NCBI GenBank assembly: GCA_013398275.1
Contig: VZSE01011452.1
Location: forward strand, 575,420 to 639,419
DNA from: Promerops cafer
Lineage: Eukaryota > Chordata > Aves > Passeriformes > Nectariniidae
Reading direction: 5' to 3'
Length of the DNA stretch: 64,000 nt
This document shows, piece after piece, positions 13,601 through 24,269 of the stretch. The notes beneath the pieces were generated by a model. The model was not told the DNA's origin. It made no database searches and saw nothing but the letters and a program-made list of their open reading frames with translations. The first letter of the stretch is position 1. Every line of letters begins with the position of its first letter. The position numbers were made by a program, and so were the translations under genes.

Positions 13601-15978
13601 GATGTCCTGACACAGACCAAAGCCCCCAGGCCTCCAGCTGCAGGTTATGGAGCCTGTGCAAATGAGCTCCCTGTGGTCTACCTTTGACAACTCCCAGTCC
13701 CCAGAAAGAGGTTCTTCACACACCTCGTGGGCACGAGGCCCAGAGGAGTGTAACTGTGCTGCACATCTGTTAGCGTGGAAATATTAGGTGTGAGAGCAGG
13801 ATTATTAAATCTCCCCCCACCAATAACCATCTGTTGTTATACCCACTAACCAAACTCTGTATTTGTACATGAAATTCAAGGAAAATGCACATGCTCTATG
13901 TACTTTGCCCCTAAAACAGGGACAAAGCCCTTTGGTTTGCACTTCACTAACATTCTGAAACTAGGATTGGTGTTTACACACAGCCCAGGTTGTCACTAGT
14001 CAGTTAGGAGGTTTTGTGGCAGCTCAGATGGGTCTCACAATCTAATGCCACATATTTATGGAAGCCCTGTTTTCATTGCTCAGTAGTGATAACCTAGGAA
14101 ACACCCAAACCTGCCCTGTTTTAACAGAATGCAAAAGCCCATTTTACTTTACATGTAGCAAGCCTTGCACATTCTTCTTCATTTTTCTTTTCCTCCTGCC
14201 AGCCTGTATTAATGAGGTGGTAGATATAGGAAGGAAATTACATACTACCTACATGTGTTATTTCAGAATAAGGATTCCAAGAAGAACTTGGAATAAAATG
14301 TCCCCCACATGCTTTAGTTTAAACCCATCTCTCTTCTCTAATGGTAGTTAGATTGGCTTTTTCACTTTACAATAAGCATATCCATTTTCTAGATGCTACA
14401 GTACTTTTATATCATGTTTTGTTCCTAACCATTGCACCCGCGTTTCATCAATTGCATTTTTCTGAGGTACTGACAGGGAGCAGCCACTTTCCTGAACACA
14501 AGGAGAGGGAAATACATGCCATGAGTAATTTCACGGACATGGAACGACATCATGCCACTGGTGCCTGAAATTTAGTGGTTAAATGTGGGTGCTGCAGGGC
14601 TGCTTTTTATCATGGGTGTCAAATTTACAAGAATTTTACCACAGAATGTCTTTAATGTTGGCTACATTTTCAGTTCTGGGAAGTATCAGAGGGATGCAGG
14701 GCAATGTATCCCTCTCCATGTACACGGATTTGTCTTTCAAAGCTGGAACTGTAGTTCACCAGCAATCAAGATGTCACAGAACTACAAAGCATTTCTTTCC
14801 TTGCATGTCACATAAGTAAGATGAAATTGAATTTTAAACTAAATAATTAGTTTAATTTATTTTTCTTTCACTAATTTAATGTTGAGATCTTGATGGTGAC
14901 TTCTAACTCCACAGACTAAAGAAATTAAGTAACATCATGTCATCACTTGGGACTTATACAATCTGGTCCTCCATGCTCATACAAGAAAACCCAAAACATT
15001 TGAGTTCAGATAATCATAACTATTCTACAGTTTAATCTGAAAATGTACTTTTATTCCTTAGAAATACAGGTCTAGAGTATTATCATGCATAAATTAGCCC
15101 TTTCCCAACAATAACTGCAGACACTGTCCAACTTAAAATAACTACTTTATTAACTAAATATTCAAATTAAAATGGTAGAAAAAAAGTATTTGAGTATGAC
15201 TTATTACCACTGTAGCAAGAGTAGGGATTTTACATGCATTAATTTGGCAAGATTTGACATACAGTAGTTGTATTTTCCCAAAGGGAGAGCCAAAATCTGG
15301 CCAGATCTGTCATGGTTTTGTAAGTGTGCCAGATACGACACAGAATAGATGTGATTAATTATCTGAAGAATTATACGTGTGTGTATTTCCATGAAACAGC
15401 TATAATCCCCCTCACAGAAATTCTACCAACAGTCAGCTTGCTGGGCAATCACAGAAATCTTACAGTAACAGTAAAGTTCTACCATATACTACAACCCAAA
15501 AAACCTGAAAAACACCCAAACCCAAACCAAATCAAAAAGGAATAAAATAATGATTAAAAAACCCCACCAAAATTTACTGGCGACTAGTTCTCATTATAGA
15601 ATGAATTTTAAATTGCTACCTCATTCAGTTTCTCTTTATTTTCCAATATAAAACTATGCATAAGAAGCAGCTTGAATATTAGAAATCCAAGCAAAAATGT
15701 GTGTTTCAACAATTTATTAAGAAGGAAACATTTTAATCGGAAACTTCTCTTTAAGTGCTGTTTTTTAAATCTCTCCTTTCTTTACCAACTACAATAACTG
15801 AAAATACTTTTTTCCCCCTATATTTTGTTGTATCTAGGAAAGGAATAAAATAGCTTTCAATACAATAGCTACATCAATAAATGTCATAATAAGTCATGAT
15901 GATTACAGCAAAAATTAAATAATTTAAAGATTGTATTTTTGTAGATCTGACACTTAAACACTGTGTAGGCGTTTAGAA

Positions 15979-16004
15979 ATATATATGTATACACACACAC
16001 ACAC
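15979..16004. repeat. (AT)n/(AC)7 microsatellite
   Basis: An AT-alternating stretch runs into seven AC units. It is a short, purine-pyrimidine alternating simple repeat and probably polymorphic in length. Confidence 0.85.
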
Positions 16005-17921
16005 TATATTGTTAGTTGATAATTTCCAATAAAGCTTGAGTTACAGGAAAAGAGTGTTTTAGACAGCCTCAGTATTACTGTGACTATAAAGGAATTCCAG
16101 AATTCCTTAGGCACAGTTCTGATTTTCGTATCTTAGGGAAGACATAAAACAATTGTTTTATGGTCAATCAGTGAAGCCTTTAGAAGACCCTGCTGGGGAA
16201 ACTGCTACTGCCATCTGTAGTGAAACTGTATAGGCATAACTAAAATGGAGCACAAGATATTCTTCCTTCATAAACTCAGACCTGCTGGAGTAATTCCTGT
16301 GAACAGCCACCTGCTCCTACAAGCCATTTGTTCCATTTGTAAAATGGATGTTAGCTCCATTTTAACTTCTAAATGAGAAATTCATGACATTGGCTGACCA
16401 TTCACGCAGCATTTCATTGTGAAAACCACGAATGTTTCTACACTTCAAAATAAAACCACGTTGTTCAGTTGTCATCCATCTTAGATGGTACCATAGGAAC
16501 ATTCAAACTACAAGACATGAGAATGCCAGACAAAAGGATATTAGAAAGATAGATTTTGTTGACATTTTTTTGACCCACACACTGTATAGTAGCACGTATC
16601 CAACCTCCCTGGTCATCTCACGGCCTTTGAAGCCATAAGAACATCCAGCAGTCACAACAGACATGAAGGTTTATCCTTAGCAGTTCCAGACGGATCAACC
16701 ACTCTAAAGTTTGGCATTTTCCCCCTGGGGAATGACATCATCAGACTGCCTTGAGCTACCACCAGTTGTTTCCATCAGACAGTGTGAGGCCACTTTGGAC
16801 CCGCACTTCAGCTGTCTCCATGCTGAGCTGCATCCCTATGGCTCCTCTCATAAAGTGCTGAAGTTGTGCTCCAAAGTGGAAAAGAAAAACACACTTGAAA
16901 CAGGTAAATTGCATAAGTTACATTTAGTTTTGCTTCCTTCTGGATATGCAAAAAATATCAGAGAACGTCTGGGAATGTTAAGTGGGAATTTTCTGGCTAA
17001 GTACTGCAGTCAGCATGTAGAGTAAATCTACATCAAGGTAGGGCAATTATGGAGGAGAAAGGAGCAGGATAAGGTGTAGTTCATTTCTGCAATAGCAATC
17101 CTCATCTGCTGTGGAGTTCTTCTGGGGTTGTGGGTCAAAAGTGAACTTCCAACCAGTCCCAAATGCATCACAGGAACCGGAAACATGGCTGGACTTGAGA
17201 GTTCCAAGTCTTGGCACTCTTTAGGCCAATGGGCCAATGGCACTTCAGTGCCAGCATGTAAACAAAGATCATGATCTTTTTTGTCTCTAGTGAAATTCCA
17301 CATTATGTGATAGCCAAACCAAATAAACAGAATCTTAACCAAGAGCCAACTGTAAATACAAAACTGTTCCCTCACTTCATTCAGACTCTAAGATACAAGT
17401 GTCCCTTTTTGTCCAGTTTCTGCACATTTACACTCCCCTAATGCTTAGAATTAACACTGTAAAATCACTGTTCACCTTGCAGTATGATCCCAGAAGCTGA
17501 TCCCAGACAAAAGACTAAAGATCTCTTATGAAGGATGTCCACATAATTTGTACTCATATGGCACTGCTTTCTAAGTGGTCTAACTAAAAAAAATTGAAGG
17601 TGAAAATCAATTTCACAACTTTTTCTCACCAAAACACACTTACTAAATCATAGGCATTAATTCAACAGTACATTTCTGAGAATGTGATCTGATGCAATAG
17701 ATGGATTTGATGCTAGAAATATATGTGTATGATGCCCATGATGTGAAATGTTCTGTAGGCTGTCCTTCCTGTCACCCAAAGAGGAAAAGACCATTTGAAA
17801 TCCTTTTTCCACTTATGTTATATTTATTGTGTACTCTCAACAAGGAGGTGTACACTCAGTCCTAGCTGATTACCAAATCACATTCATCAGATTATTTTTA
17901 AAGTAGTAACTGTTTTGTTTG

Positions 17922-17936
17922 TTTTTTTTTTTTTTT
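17922..17936. repeat. Poly-T tract (T15)
   Basis: Fifteen T after a TGTTTTGTTTG lead-in. No adjoining retroposon is recognised. Confidence 0.85.
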
Positions 17937-18544
17937 AATTGAATAGTACATAGTTTATGTCTTCTGAATTAACTTCTTAAACCCTGAAGTATTGTTCTTG
18001 TTTCAGTGCCTAGATGACTGGAATTATTTCTAGGCACTGGTCTGAATACTCGAAGAAGCAACAGAGGTGAATTAGAAGACCATATTTAGCCAACAAGTAA
18101 CAACTTCTATAAAGATCTTTCTATATTGAGACTACTTATAGTGAACAGCCTTATCACCGTTGCAAAAGACATAAAATCATGCCCTTTGGGGGTTTGGATC
18201 ATTTGTAATTGTAAGAAGCATCACAGGTACTTTCATGTATGGTAGCACAACTGGGAAATTTGGTACAGCTCCTTCTGCCTTGGGAAGAGCTGACAGGCAG
18301 CACCCCACTGGAGCTGAGTAGCTTCAGATGCCAAGACTAAAGCAGGTTTCTAAAATCCCCCTTCTCCCTCCCCTTTTAATAAATACCTCAGATTTTATCT
18401 GTTGAAACACTCTACAATTGAAGAAAACTTGCATGTAGAAAGGATGAGCAACCACTGAGGAAAAACTCTAAGGCCACCTTGTCCTCAAATGAAAAGAGTA
18501 AAACTGCCAGGATTAGGGCCTTAGACTGATGAAATTCAGAATTA

Positions 18545-18625
18545 AGACACAGACTTCCTGTCTGACCTTGAAAAAAGTCACTTTGCTTCTGAATCAGATC
18601 TTAAAGTGGGAGTATTGACACATTC
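18545..18625 (+). mobile_element. Probable ancient MIR/CORE-SINE fragment
   Basis: The stretch around GACCTTGAAAAAAGTCACTT, then CTTCTGAATCAG and TTAAAGTGGGAGTATTGACA, follows the order of the conserved MIR core: '...tgaccttgggcaagtcactt...cctcagtttc...taaaatgggaataat...'. Substitutions and small gaps are many, as expected for a copy inserted before the amniote radiation. This is recalled family knowledge, not a search result, and a chance partial match is possible. Confidence 0.4.
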
Positions 18626-19033
18626 TCCTTTATTATCGATAAGGCCTGAAGGTCTGTCAGATATCCTGGGAACAGAAACTGTTACAGTGCATTAACATCA
18701 GTGTGACTTCTCTGAAATGGATGACTTCAAATGGATCCCCACTTTACTCACTGGGGCTTTACTTTTAAATAAATATATAAGTACATACATGCATCTCTTT
18801 ATAAAAAATGCTTTCCTCAGGTTTATGTTCTTGTATTTCCCTGAAACTCTCTGAAGTTTATTGCTTCAAATCAAAGTATGAATAGTCTCCTGTATTTTTT
18901 TTCCTCTCTACTCTTACCTTCTGAGAGGTCACATTAACTGTCACTTACATGCACAGTTCTAGTTATGTTTTGTTTATGGCTTTTCAGCAGCTCTGTAATC
19001 CTAGAGGATGAAAATATTTTCCATTTGCCACAG
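18626..19033. other. Gene-free unique sequence
   Basis: AT-rich. On the - strand, a donor-like CTTAC at 18944-18948 and an acceptor-like site near 19003 bracket about 54 nt open in one frame. The evidence is too weak for an entry of its own. Confidence 0.5.
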
Positions 19034-19200
19034 TGACACGTGCTGCAGAGAAGAAATACGAACAGCTGCAGACTTCCCTAACGGCGGGATCAGATAACAC
19101 ACTCTTCAGGATTTCGGGTTATCTTTTTGTCCCTAAAGGAAAAAGCAGGTTGTCTGGTTCATGTGTGACTACATTAGGACTACCATCCTCTGGATCAGGA
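19034..19200 (+). other. Candidate exon 1 of an unidentified coding transcript
   Basis: Seen: a pyrimidine-rich tract ending TTGCCACAG directly before 19034, and a GGA|GTAAGG donor at 19201. The 167-nt interval is open in the frame starting TRAAEKKYEQLQTSL and then NTLFRISGYLFVPKGKSR; a second frame is stopped after about 20 codons. The first 100 nt hold about five CpGs in a window where CpG is scarce, which can indicate selection or recent insertion. It ends in phase 0, which suits the next candidate at 19321. The protein matches no family I know. Absence of further exons nearby and the lack of conservation data keep confidence low. Confidence 0.25.
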
Positions 19201-19320
19201 GTAAGGGCTCACTGGTACAGACTCAGCCTATTTTAACCATCTTCTTCTGACCCACACTTGCTGGCTTTAAATGATCTATATGTGCTGTATGTGAGTACTC
19301 AAGACTTCCATCCTTTGCAG

Positions 19321-19374
19321 TTACACAAACCCTTCAGAAGAAAAAGCAGCCCACAGGTCAATGAAACTGAGGTG
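19321..19374 (+). other. Candidate exon 2 of an unidentified coding transcript
   Basis: Seen: the acceptor TCCATCCTTTGCAG ends at 19320 and GTG|GTGAGT follows at 19375. The 54 nt (18 codons) are open in the frame LHKPFRRKSSPQVNETEV, the same phase left by the candidate exon at 19034-19200. A second frame is also open, so the coding signal is modest. The implied intron is 120 bp, short but allowed in birds. The product is unknown and a pseudo-exon remains possible. Confidence 0.22.
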
Positions 19375-20218
19375 GTGAGTTACCATTCCCTTGCTGGAGA
19401 GCTTTCAGTATTTGTCAGTGATATATTAGGTTCATAAAAAATAAAATATCATTATTTAGGATGTTTACTTTAGCTTGGCTCCGAGAGGCATTTGTGACCT
19501 TACAGAAGTACTTCATTGGAGGTCATTATTTAGACTAAATTCCAGATACAGAAAACAAAGAGCTCTATTCATAACAACTAAGACAGCAAAGTATTCACAA
19601 GAGAAATAAGCAAGAATTTAAAAATGTAGACTAAATAAAGGTCCCAATCTAGGAAAGCAACCTTGTAAAGCTAACTCTTTAAGCATATAATTATTTTCAT
19701 TCTAGGCAGCAGTTTATTCCACATAACTTTAAAAACACTTTAAATAATTTCTTCAGTTGAAGACTAGAATTCCTCTCACGTTCCATGATTACACATAGGA
19801 TACACTATATTAGAAAACAAAAATCCCCACTGCAGTATCAGTCACCACTGCAGCTATCAAGAACATCTTATTCATGGCTCAGACTTACAGTTATTCTTAC
19901 CCAATGGTTGGAAACACACGGGTCAGGCAGGAATGCAGCTTGCAGACAGGCAACTGGAATTAATTGAATCAACAATAAATGAGTGAACCAAAAGAGGGGA
20001 GTTTGTATTCCCAGGATATGCTGTAGCAGGATAGTCTGTAAAACCTTGAGATCTGAATGAGCAGATCAGTTTTTAATGAATAATTCATCTTCCTATCTTT
20101 TCAGCAATCAGCCGTACTGAAAATATCGAGTAAAAGCATTATTAGGGCAAGGACACTGTTCTGTTTTGTCATGAAAGATACATCAGTCTTTCCTGAGGAA
20201 GACATAAAGATCACTTAC
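19375..20218. other. Gene-free unique sequence
   Basis: AT-rich. No gene, transposon or notable repeat seen. Confidence 0.55.
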
Positions 20219-20275
20219 CTTAGGTGATTTCAGAAATATTAATGTATTTCAAGGCACCTGCAAACAGTCTCCAGA
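20219..20275 (-). other. Candidate - strand exon with near-ideal splice sites
   Basis: Read on the - strand: a T9-containing pyrimidine tract ending CTCATTAG, 57 nt, then AAG|GTAAGT. Two frames are stopped early. The third reads WRLFAGALKYINISEIT and meets TAA one base before the donor. It could therefore carry the end of a coding region with a downstream untranslated exon, be a non-coding RNA exon, or be a pseudo-exon. No partner exon is identified. Confidence 0.15.
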
Positions 20276-20978
20276 CTAATGAGACAGGTGGAAAAAAAAA
20301 TTGAGAAGAAAATTGCTAAAGGCCTGAAACTGTACAAAGACACTGAACTTTTGACTGACTTCACTTCCCTTTATGGAAGCTGTGAAGAGTGGGTCAGTGG
20401 CTGGACAGGCCCTGGAGACTGATTCGTCAGTGAATACCAAGTCTAAGAAAAGTTGGGTATGGGATCTTTTCTGAGAGTCACCTCAAGTAAATACTCACTG
20501 ATCATCATTAGCTTCCTCTTACATGAAATAAGAATCCCTATTAGGGCTGTGTAGTCTTATACAAACTCATCTGGTCGTGAAAAAAATGAATCTGTAAATT
20601 TCACATTTGTTCTTGAAGACATGAAAGAATAACAAAAGCGCTCACTGAGAACCAAGCTAGCTTTGGATTAAACAAACTTTGCCATTAAAATATTACCCTG
20701 AAAGACCTTCAACAAATGCAATTTTTAGTAAACACCAGTGATTTACAAATGGAACATTTTAGCTTCTTCTGAAGCTTCTTCCTTTTCCATTCCTTCCAAT
20801 TTTTTGTCCCTCTGTAATGTGAAGGTTTTGTATAGAGATGGTTATTAAATGGTTGTTATAGGTTCTGCACCAAAGGGCTTACAAAGCCTTGGAGATATTT
20901 GTGGTATTGTGCTAATAATTGGTGAGACATGAGAGCAGGAATAAACGACTTTCTAAAGAACATCCTTGGAAACCCAGC
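20276..20978. other. Gene-free unique sequence
   Basis: AT-rich unique sequence leading into the duplicated segment. Nothing recognised. Confidence 0.55.
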
Positions 20979-21179
20979 CCTCTTTCTGTCCTTGTTGAAT
21001 GCAGGGGTTGAAAAGCACTACATTTTCACTTTTACAGACATGGTAAGATGAAACCTACGTAGTGCTTATGGAACACACATTTCTGCATCTATATTTATTA
21101 TTTTTAAGCCTTCACACTATGTAAAGACCATTGCTTTAACAATGTGACCTAGTCCTTCCTCTTTCCAGATCAAAGAACA
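20979..21179 (+). repeat. Direct duplication, copy 1 (201 bp), left of the N
   Basis: It begins CCTCTTTCTGTCCTTG and ends GATCAAAGAACA against the N. By eye it is identical to 21181-21375 except for six extra bases (CATTTC, within the AACACA...TGCATC context). Both copies lie head to tail directly on either side of the N. That is the pattern left when two alleles, or the two edges of an unclosed gap, are both kept in an assembly. Confidence 0.95.
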
Positions 21180-21180
21180 N
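21180..21180. other. Single N at the duplication junction
   Basis: A single ambiguous base between two near-identical copies of about 200 bp. It most likely marks a contig join of unknown or negative size. Confidence 0.95.
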
Positions 21181-21375
21181 CCTCTTTCTGTCCTTGTTGA
21201 ATGCAGGGGTTGAAAAGCACTACATTTTCACTTTTACAGACATGGTAAGATGAAACCTACGTAGTGCTTATGGAACACATGCATCTATATTTATTATTTT
21301 TAAGCCTTCACACTATGTAAAGACCATTGCTTTAACAATGTGACCTAGTCCTTCCTCTTTCCAGATCAAAGAACA
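21181..21375 (+). repeat. Direct duplication, copy 2 (195 bp), right of the N
   Basis: The second copy of the segment at 20979-21179, six bases shorter. Near-identity with one small indel fits allelic difference better than an old duplication. After GAACA it continues into unique sequence. Confidence 0.95.
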
Positions 21376-23238
21376 AAGTTGATTCAATTTAAATGAGGTT
21401 AATTTTGTTTAAAATCACTGATATTTTTTTTTCTGCCACAGCAGGTTTAAAGGGAAGAAAGTCTTCTATTCTCCTATAAGTTACACTAATATATTTCACT
21501 ATATTATTTGTAGTCATTAAAGCAGATCTTCTGATCCTGCTGGATTTTAGTGTATGATCAGCATTTTTACACTGTAGTGATGTTGATCCTTTAGAGAAGG
21601 AAAGATCTCATTTTCCAGAAGGAATGCTAACAGAAAATTGAAAAACCTCTTTTTCTTGCTTTGGAGGGAAAGAGGAAATATCTTTGCAACAGCTGCATGG
21701 AGCCAAGAATGTACTTTGCCCTGTATGTTCTTCACCAAATACAAAGTTATTTTGTTGTTAACAAGTCCCTTTACTATTATTTTGGGGACTCTATGGTTCA
21801 CATTTACCAATTGGCTTGGTTGCAGCAGAGGAAACCCTGACTTCACTTACAAATATTTACAAAGCTGTAAATCCTCGTTCTGTGCAACCATCACAGTAAA
21901 CACATATATAGATAGAAAAATAATCTCAAAGTTCTTCAGGAAAAGAAAGCACTTACAGTCATTAATAACATATATGCTTCCAGTGCAATATACTAGAGTA
22001 CAAGTAATAAGGAATTTAATACATTTGCAACAGAATATTTATATTTTAAAGTTTCATTTGAAATTTTCTGAGATACTATTAACTTTTGGATTGCTTTTAC
22101 ACTATCTGGGCATTTTCTGAAAGTTTCAGCATTCTTAGGATGCAGGAATCTTTTTCTACCTTTTCAAACAAATGAAAAATTCAAACCAACCCTTAGCAAT
22201 TACACTGTTTTGATGTATGAAAACATCAAATCTGAAAAGAAAATTACATTAAAAAAATAAACTCCTATGCATACAGGAACACGAGAAACTGAAAAGCACA
22301 GAACTCATTTAAGCACAGTTTCACTCTACAGCTAAAGCGTATTACAAGTACCTTAAAAAACTTTAATGCTAGCTGCAGTTATTCCTCTGCCCTGTGGAGT
22401 ATGAATTATCAAAGCATGTGACATTAATTTTAACCATGTTTACTCTCTTTTTCAAGGAGCCACAAAGATTTCAGTTTGCTGGTGTGTAGAGCTACTGAAT
22501 GCAGATCCCAGTTTCTGAATGTAGATCCCAATTTCCAGATCTCACTGTATCTATTGTACAAGCTAACAGGATTAGCCAGCATCAGCCCAGCATCCACAGG
22601 AAGCATGATGCACAGTAAGACCTGAGGAATTCTCCAGGGAGGCAAAAGGTCCAAGTTGAGGCATGCATGATTTCAAAGCAAATCTTGGCACAAATTAACT
22701 GCCTGACCTGCAAGATGAACAAGCATATCATTTAATTAATTGCCCACCTTTTTGGAGCCACACTCTTCATTTTTTTTATAAGTGTAAGATAATATGCTTC
22801 TACCAGTTTTTATGGAGACAATCAAAGAAATCACAATTAAATTGCCTGGTGACGAATTAACACTGCATTTCACATTGTCCTCAGTCTCTCTCATCAACTC
22901 TGCTGATGTGAAATAAATATTTATGTAACTTAATATTGCTGCAAAAATGAAGCAACTCTAATAATATAGAAGTACTTCTGGTTCTTACAGAGGTTCCTTT
23001 TTCTTTTTTTTTGTCTCCTTGAAAATAAGGGTAGAAAAATAACCTGAGAAAGAAAAGATTTTAAAACTCTTGATTAGGCAAGGTGTGAAATACCCAGGTA
23101 ATTCTGTTCTAGAAATAGTTTCTATCACTTTTGGACTCCAGCAAATATAATCTAGGCTGACATCTGTACAGTCTAGAGTCTGCAAGTCTGAACAAGAAAC
23201 AAGCCTTTTTGTCCCTGCATAAGTAAATTAAAGGAATC
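21376..23238. other. Gene-free unique sequence
   Basis: AT-rich. A 160-codon open frame runs over 21638-22120 on the + strand. Its residues are those expected from T-rich DNA (F, L, I, K, Y), and a 99-codon frame overlaps it on the - strand. I recognise no domain. A two-copy 20-bp tandem repeat is at 22495-22534. Confidence 0.5.
22495..22534 (+). repeat. Two-copy 20-bp tandem repeat
   Basis: CTGAATGCAGATCCCAGTTT is followed directly by the same unit with two substitutions (GTAG for GCAG, CAAT for CAGT). A small local duplication, old enough to have diverged slightly. Confidence 0.9.
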
Positions 23239-23275
23239 TTTTTTTTTTTTTTTTCTATAGATACACACACACACA
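23239..23275. repeat. T16 tract followed by an (AC)n run
   Basis: Sixteen T (23239-23254), eight mixed bases, then six AC units plus A (23263-23275). Compound simple repeat. Confidence 0.85.
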
Positions 23276-23612
23276 TTTCTAATAATTTCTTTAACTGGTA
23301 TCTGCTTAGAAGCAGAAACATGTTTTCTTTGGGTTAGTGGCACACAATGCATTTGACAATCTATTCTTTAACTTACAGTATGCACAAGAAAGCACATATG
23401 CTTTGATAATTTTTGATAGTAACTTATAAAATGATGCCAAGGAACGTAAGAAAAAACTTACAGAAAACGGCAATTTCTTTTCCAATTTCTTGTTCCTTCA
23501 TGCAGTAAGTTTATAAACAGAAGAACTCCTTTACTGGCCTCTTATGATTTTTATTTTGACAAAATCTGTAGGTGTTTTGTTAGCCTACTGGACAATTTTA
23601 GAGGACTTTGTG
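23276..23612. other. Unique sequence leading to the CR1 composite
   Basis: AT-rich. Nothing recognised until CR1 similarity begins at about 23613. Confidence 0.5.
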
Positions 23613-23822
23613 GCTTTGTCCTGCCCAGGTGAGATTCCACCTGGAGTACTGTGTCCAGCTTGAGTTCTCAGAACAAGACAGACATAGACCTGTTGGGGCA
23701 GGTCCAGAGGGGGCCCCAAAAGGTCTAATGATCAGAGGGATGAAGCACCTCTTGTGTGATGAAAGGCTGAGACCATTTGGGCTCTTCACCGTGGAGGGCA
23801 GAAAGAGACCTTACAGTGGCCC
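23613..23822 (+). mobile_element. CR1 LINE fragment, segment A of a composite (+)
   Basis: Seen: CACCTGGAGTACTGTGTCC, then GACCTGTTGGGGCAGGTCC, then the GATGAAAGGCTGAGACC and CTTCACCGTGGAGGGCAG motifs. They occur in the order of the last part of CR1 ORF2 (reverse transcriptase C-terminal region), read in the sense direction. Known: CR1 is the dominant LINE of birds and is usually 5'-truncated. The match breaks off after GAGACCTTACAGTGGCC. The expected continuation ('ttccagtacctgaag...') is missing, and opposite-strand CR1 begins. The coding frame is degraded. The left edge is approximate. Confidence 0.9.
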
Positions 23823-24269
23823 TCCATCTCACAGCCATTTCCTCGCCCTGTCACTGCATGCCCTGGGAAAAGTCCTTCTCCAGCCTTCTTGTAAGCCCCC
23901 TTTACTGGAAGGCTGCAATAAAGTCTCCCCCCATCCTTTTCTTCTCCAGGCTGAACAATCCCAGTTCTCTCAGCCTTTCCTCACAGCAGAGCTGCTCCAT
24001 CCCTCTGATCACCTTGGTGCCTCCTCTGGCCTGGCTCCAGCAGGTCCCTGTCCTTCCTGTGCTGGGAGCCCAGAGCTGGATGCAGCCCTGCAGGTGGGGT
24101 CTCAGCAGAGCGGGGCAGAGGGGCAGAATCCCCTCCCTGCCCTGCTGCCCACGGGGCTCTGGGTGAGCCCAGGACATGGAGGTTATGGTTGCCCTTTGGG
24201 CTGCAAATGCACATTGCCGAGTCATGTTGAGTTTTTCATCCACAAACATGCCCGAGTTCTTCTCCCCCC
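23823..24269 (-). mobile_element. CR1 LINE fragment, segment B of a composite, inverted (-)
   Basis: Read on the - strand it gives, in order: GGGAGAAGAACTCGGGCATG, GGATGAAAAACTCAACATG, GCAGCCCAAAGGGCAACC, GGATTCTGCCCCTCTGCC, ACCTGCTGGAGCCAGGCCAG, CAGCCTGGAGAAGAAAAGG and GTGACAGGGCGAGGAAATGG. This is the CR1 ORF2 C-terminus into the 3' region. It begins further 5' than segment A and overlaps it. It stops about 200 bp before the element's own 3' tail, which a normal CR1 insertion would keep. The missing tail and its position between two + segments make this either part of a twin-primed inversion or a later rearrangement. It creates the accidental open frames in this interval. Confidence 0.92.

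Larger units (their letters stand above)
10188..18544. other. Gene-free unique sequence
   Basis: No gene recognised. GC-richer patches at 11880-12300 and 13480-13740 hold frames of up to about 118 codons on the - strand, but these have no domain, no family resemblance and no splice structure I trust. A CTCF-like core is at 10645-10653. Simple repeats are at 15979-16004 and 17922-17936. A 9-bp inverted repeat with a 2-nt loop is at 16089-16108. Confidence 0.55.

Noticed and set aside
13367..13723. 118-codon - strand frame with a hydrophobic stretch near its end
   Set aside because: No domain, signal context, splice structure or family resemblance. The other strand is open over part of the same DNA.
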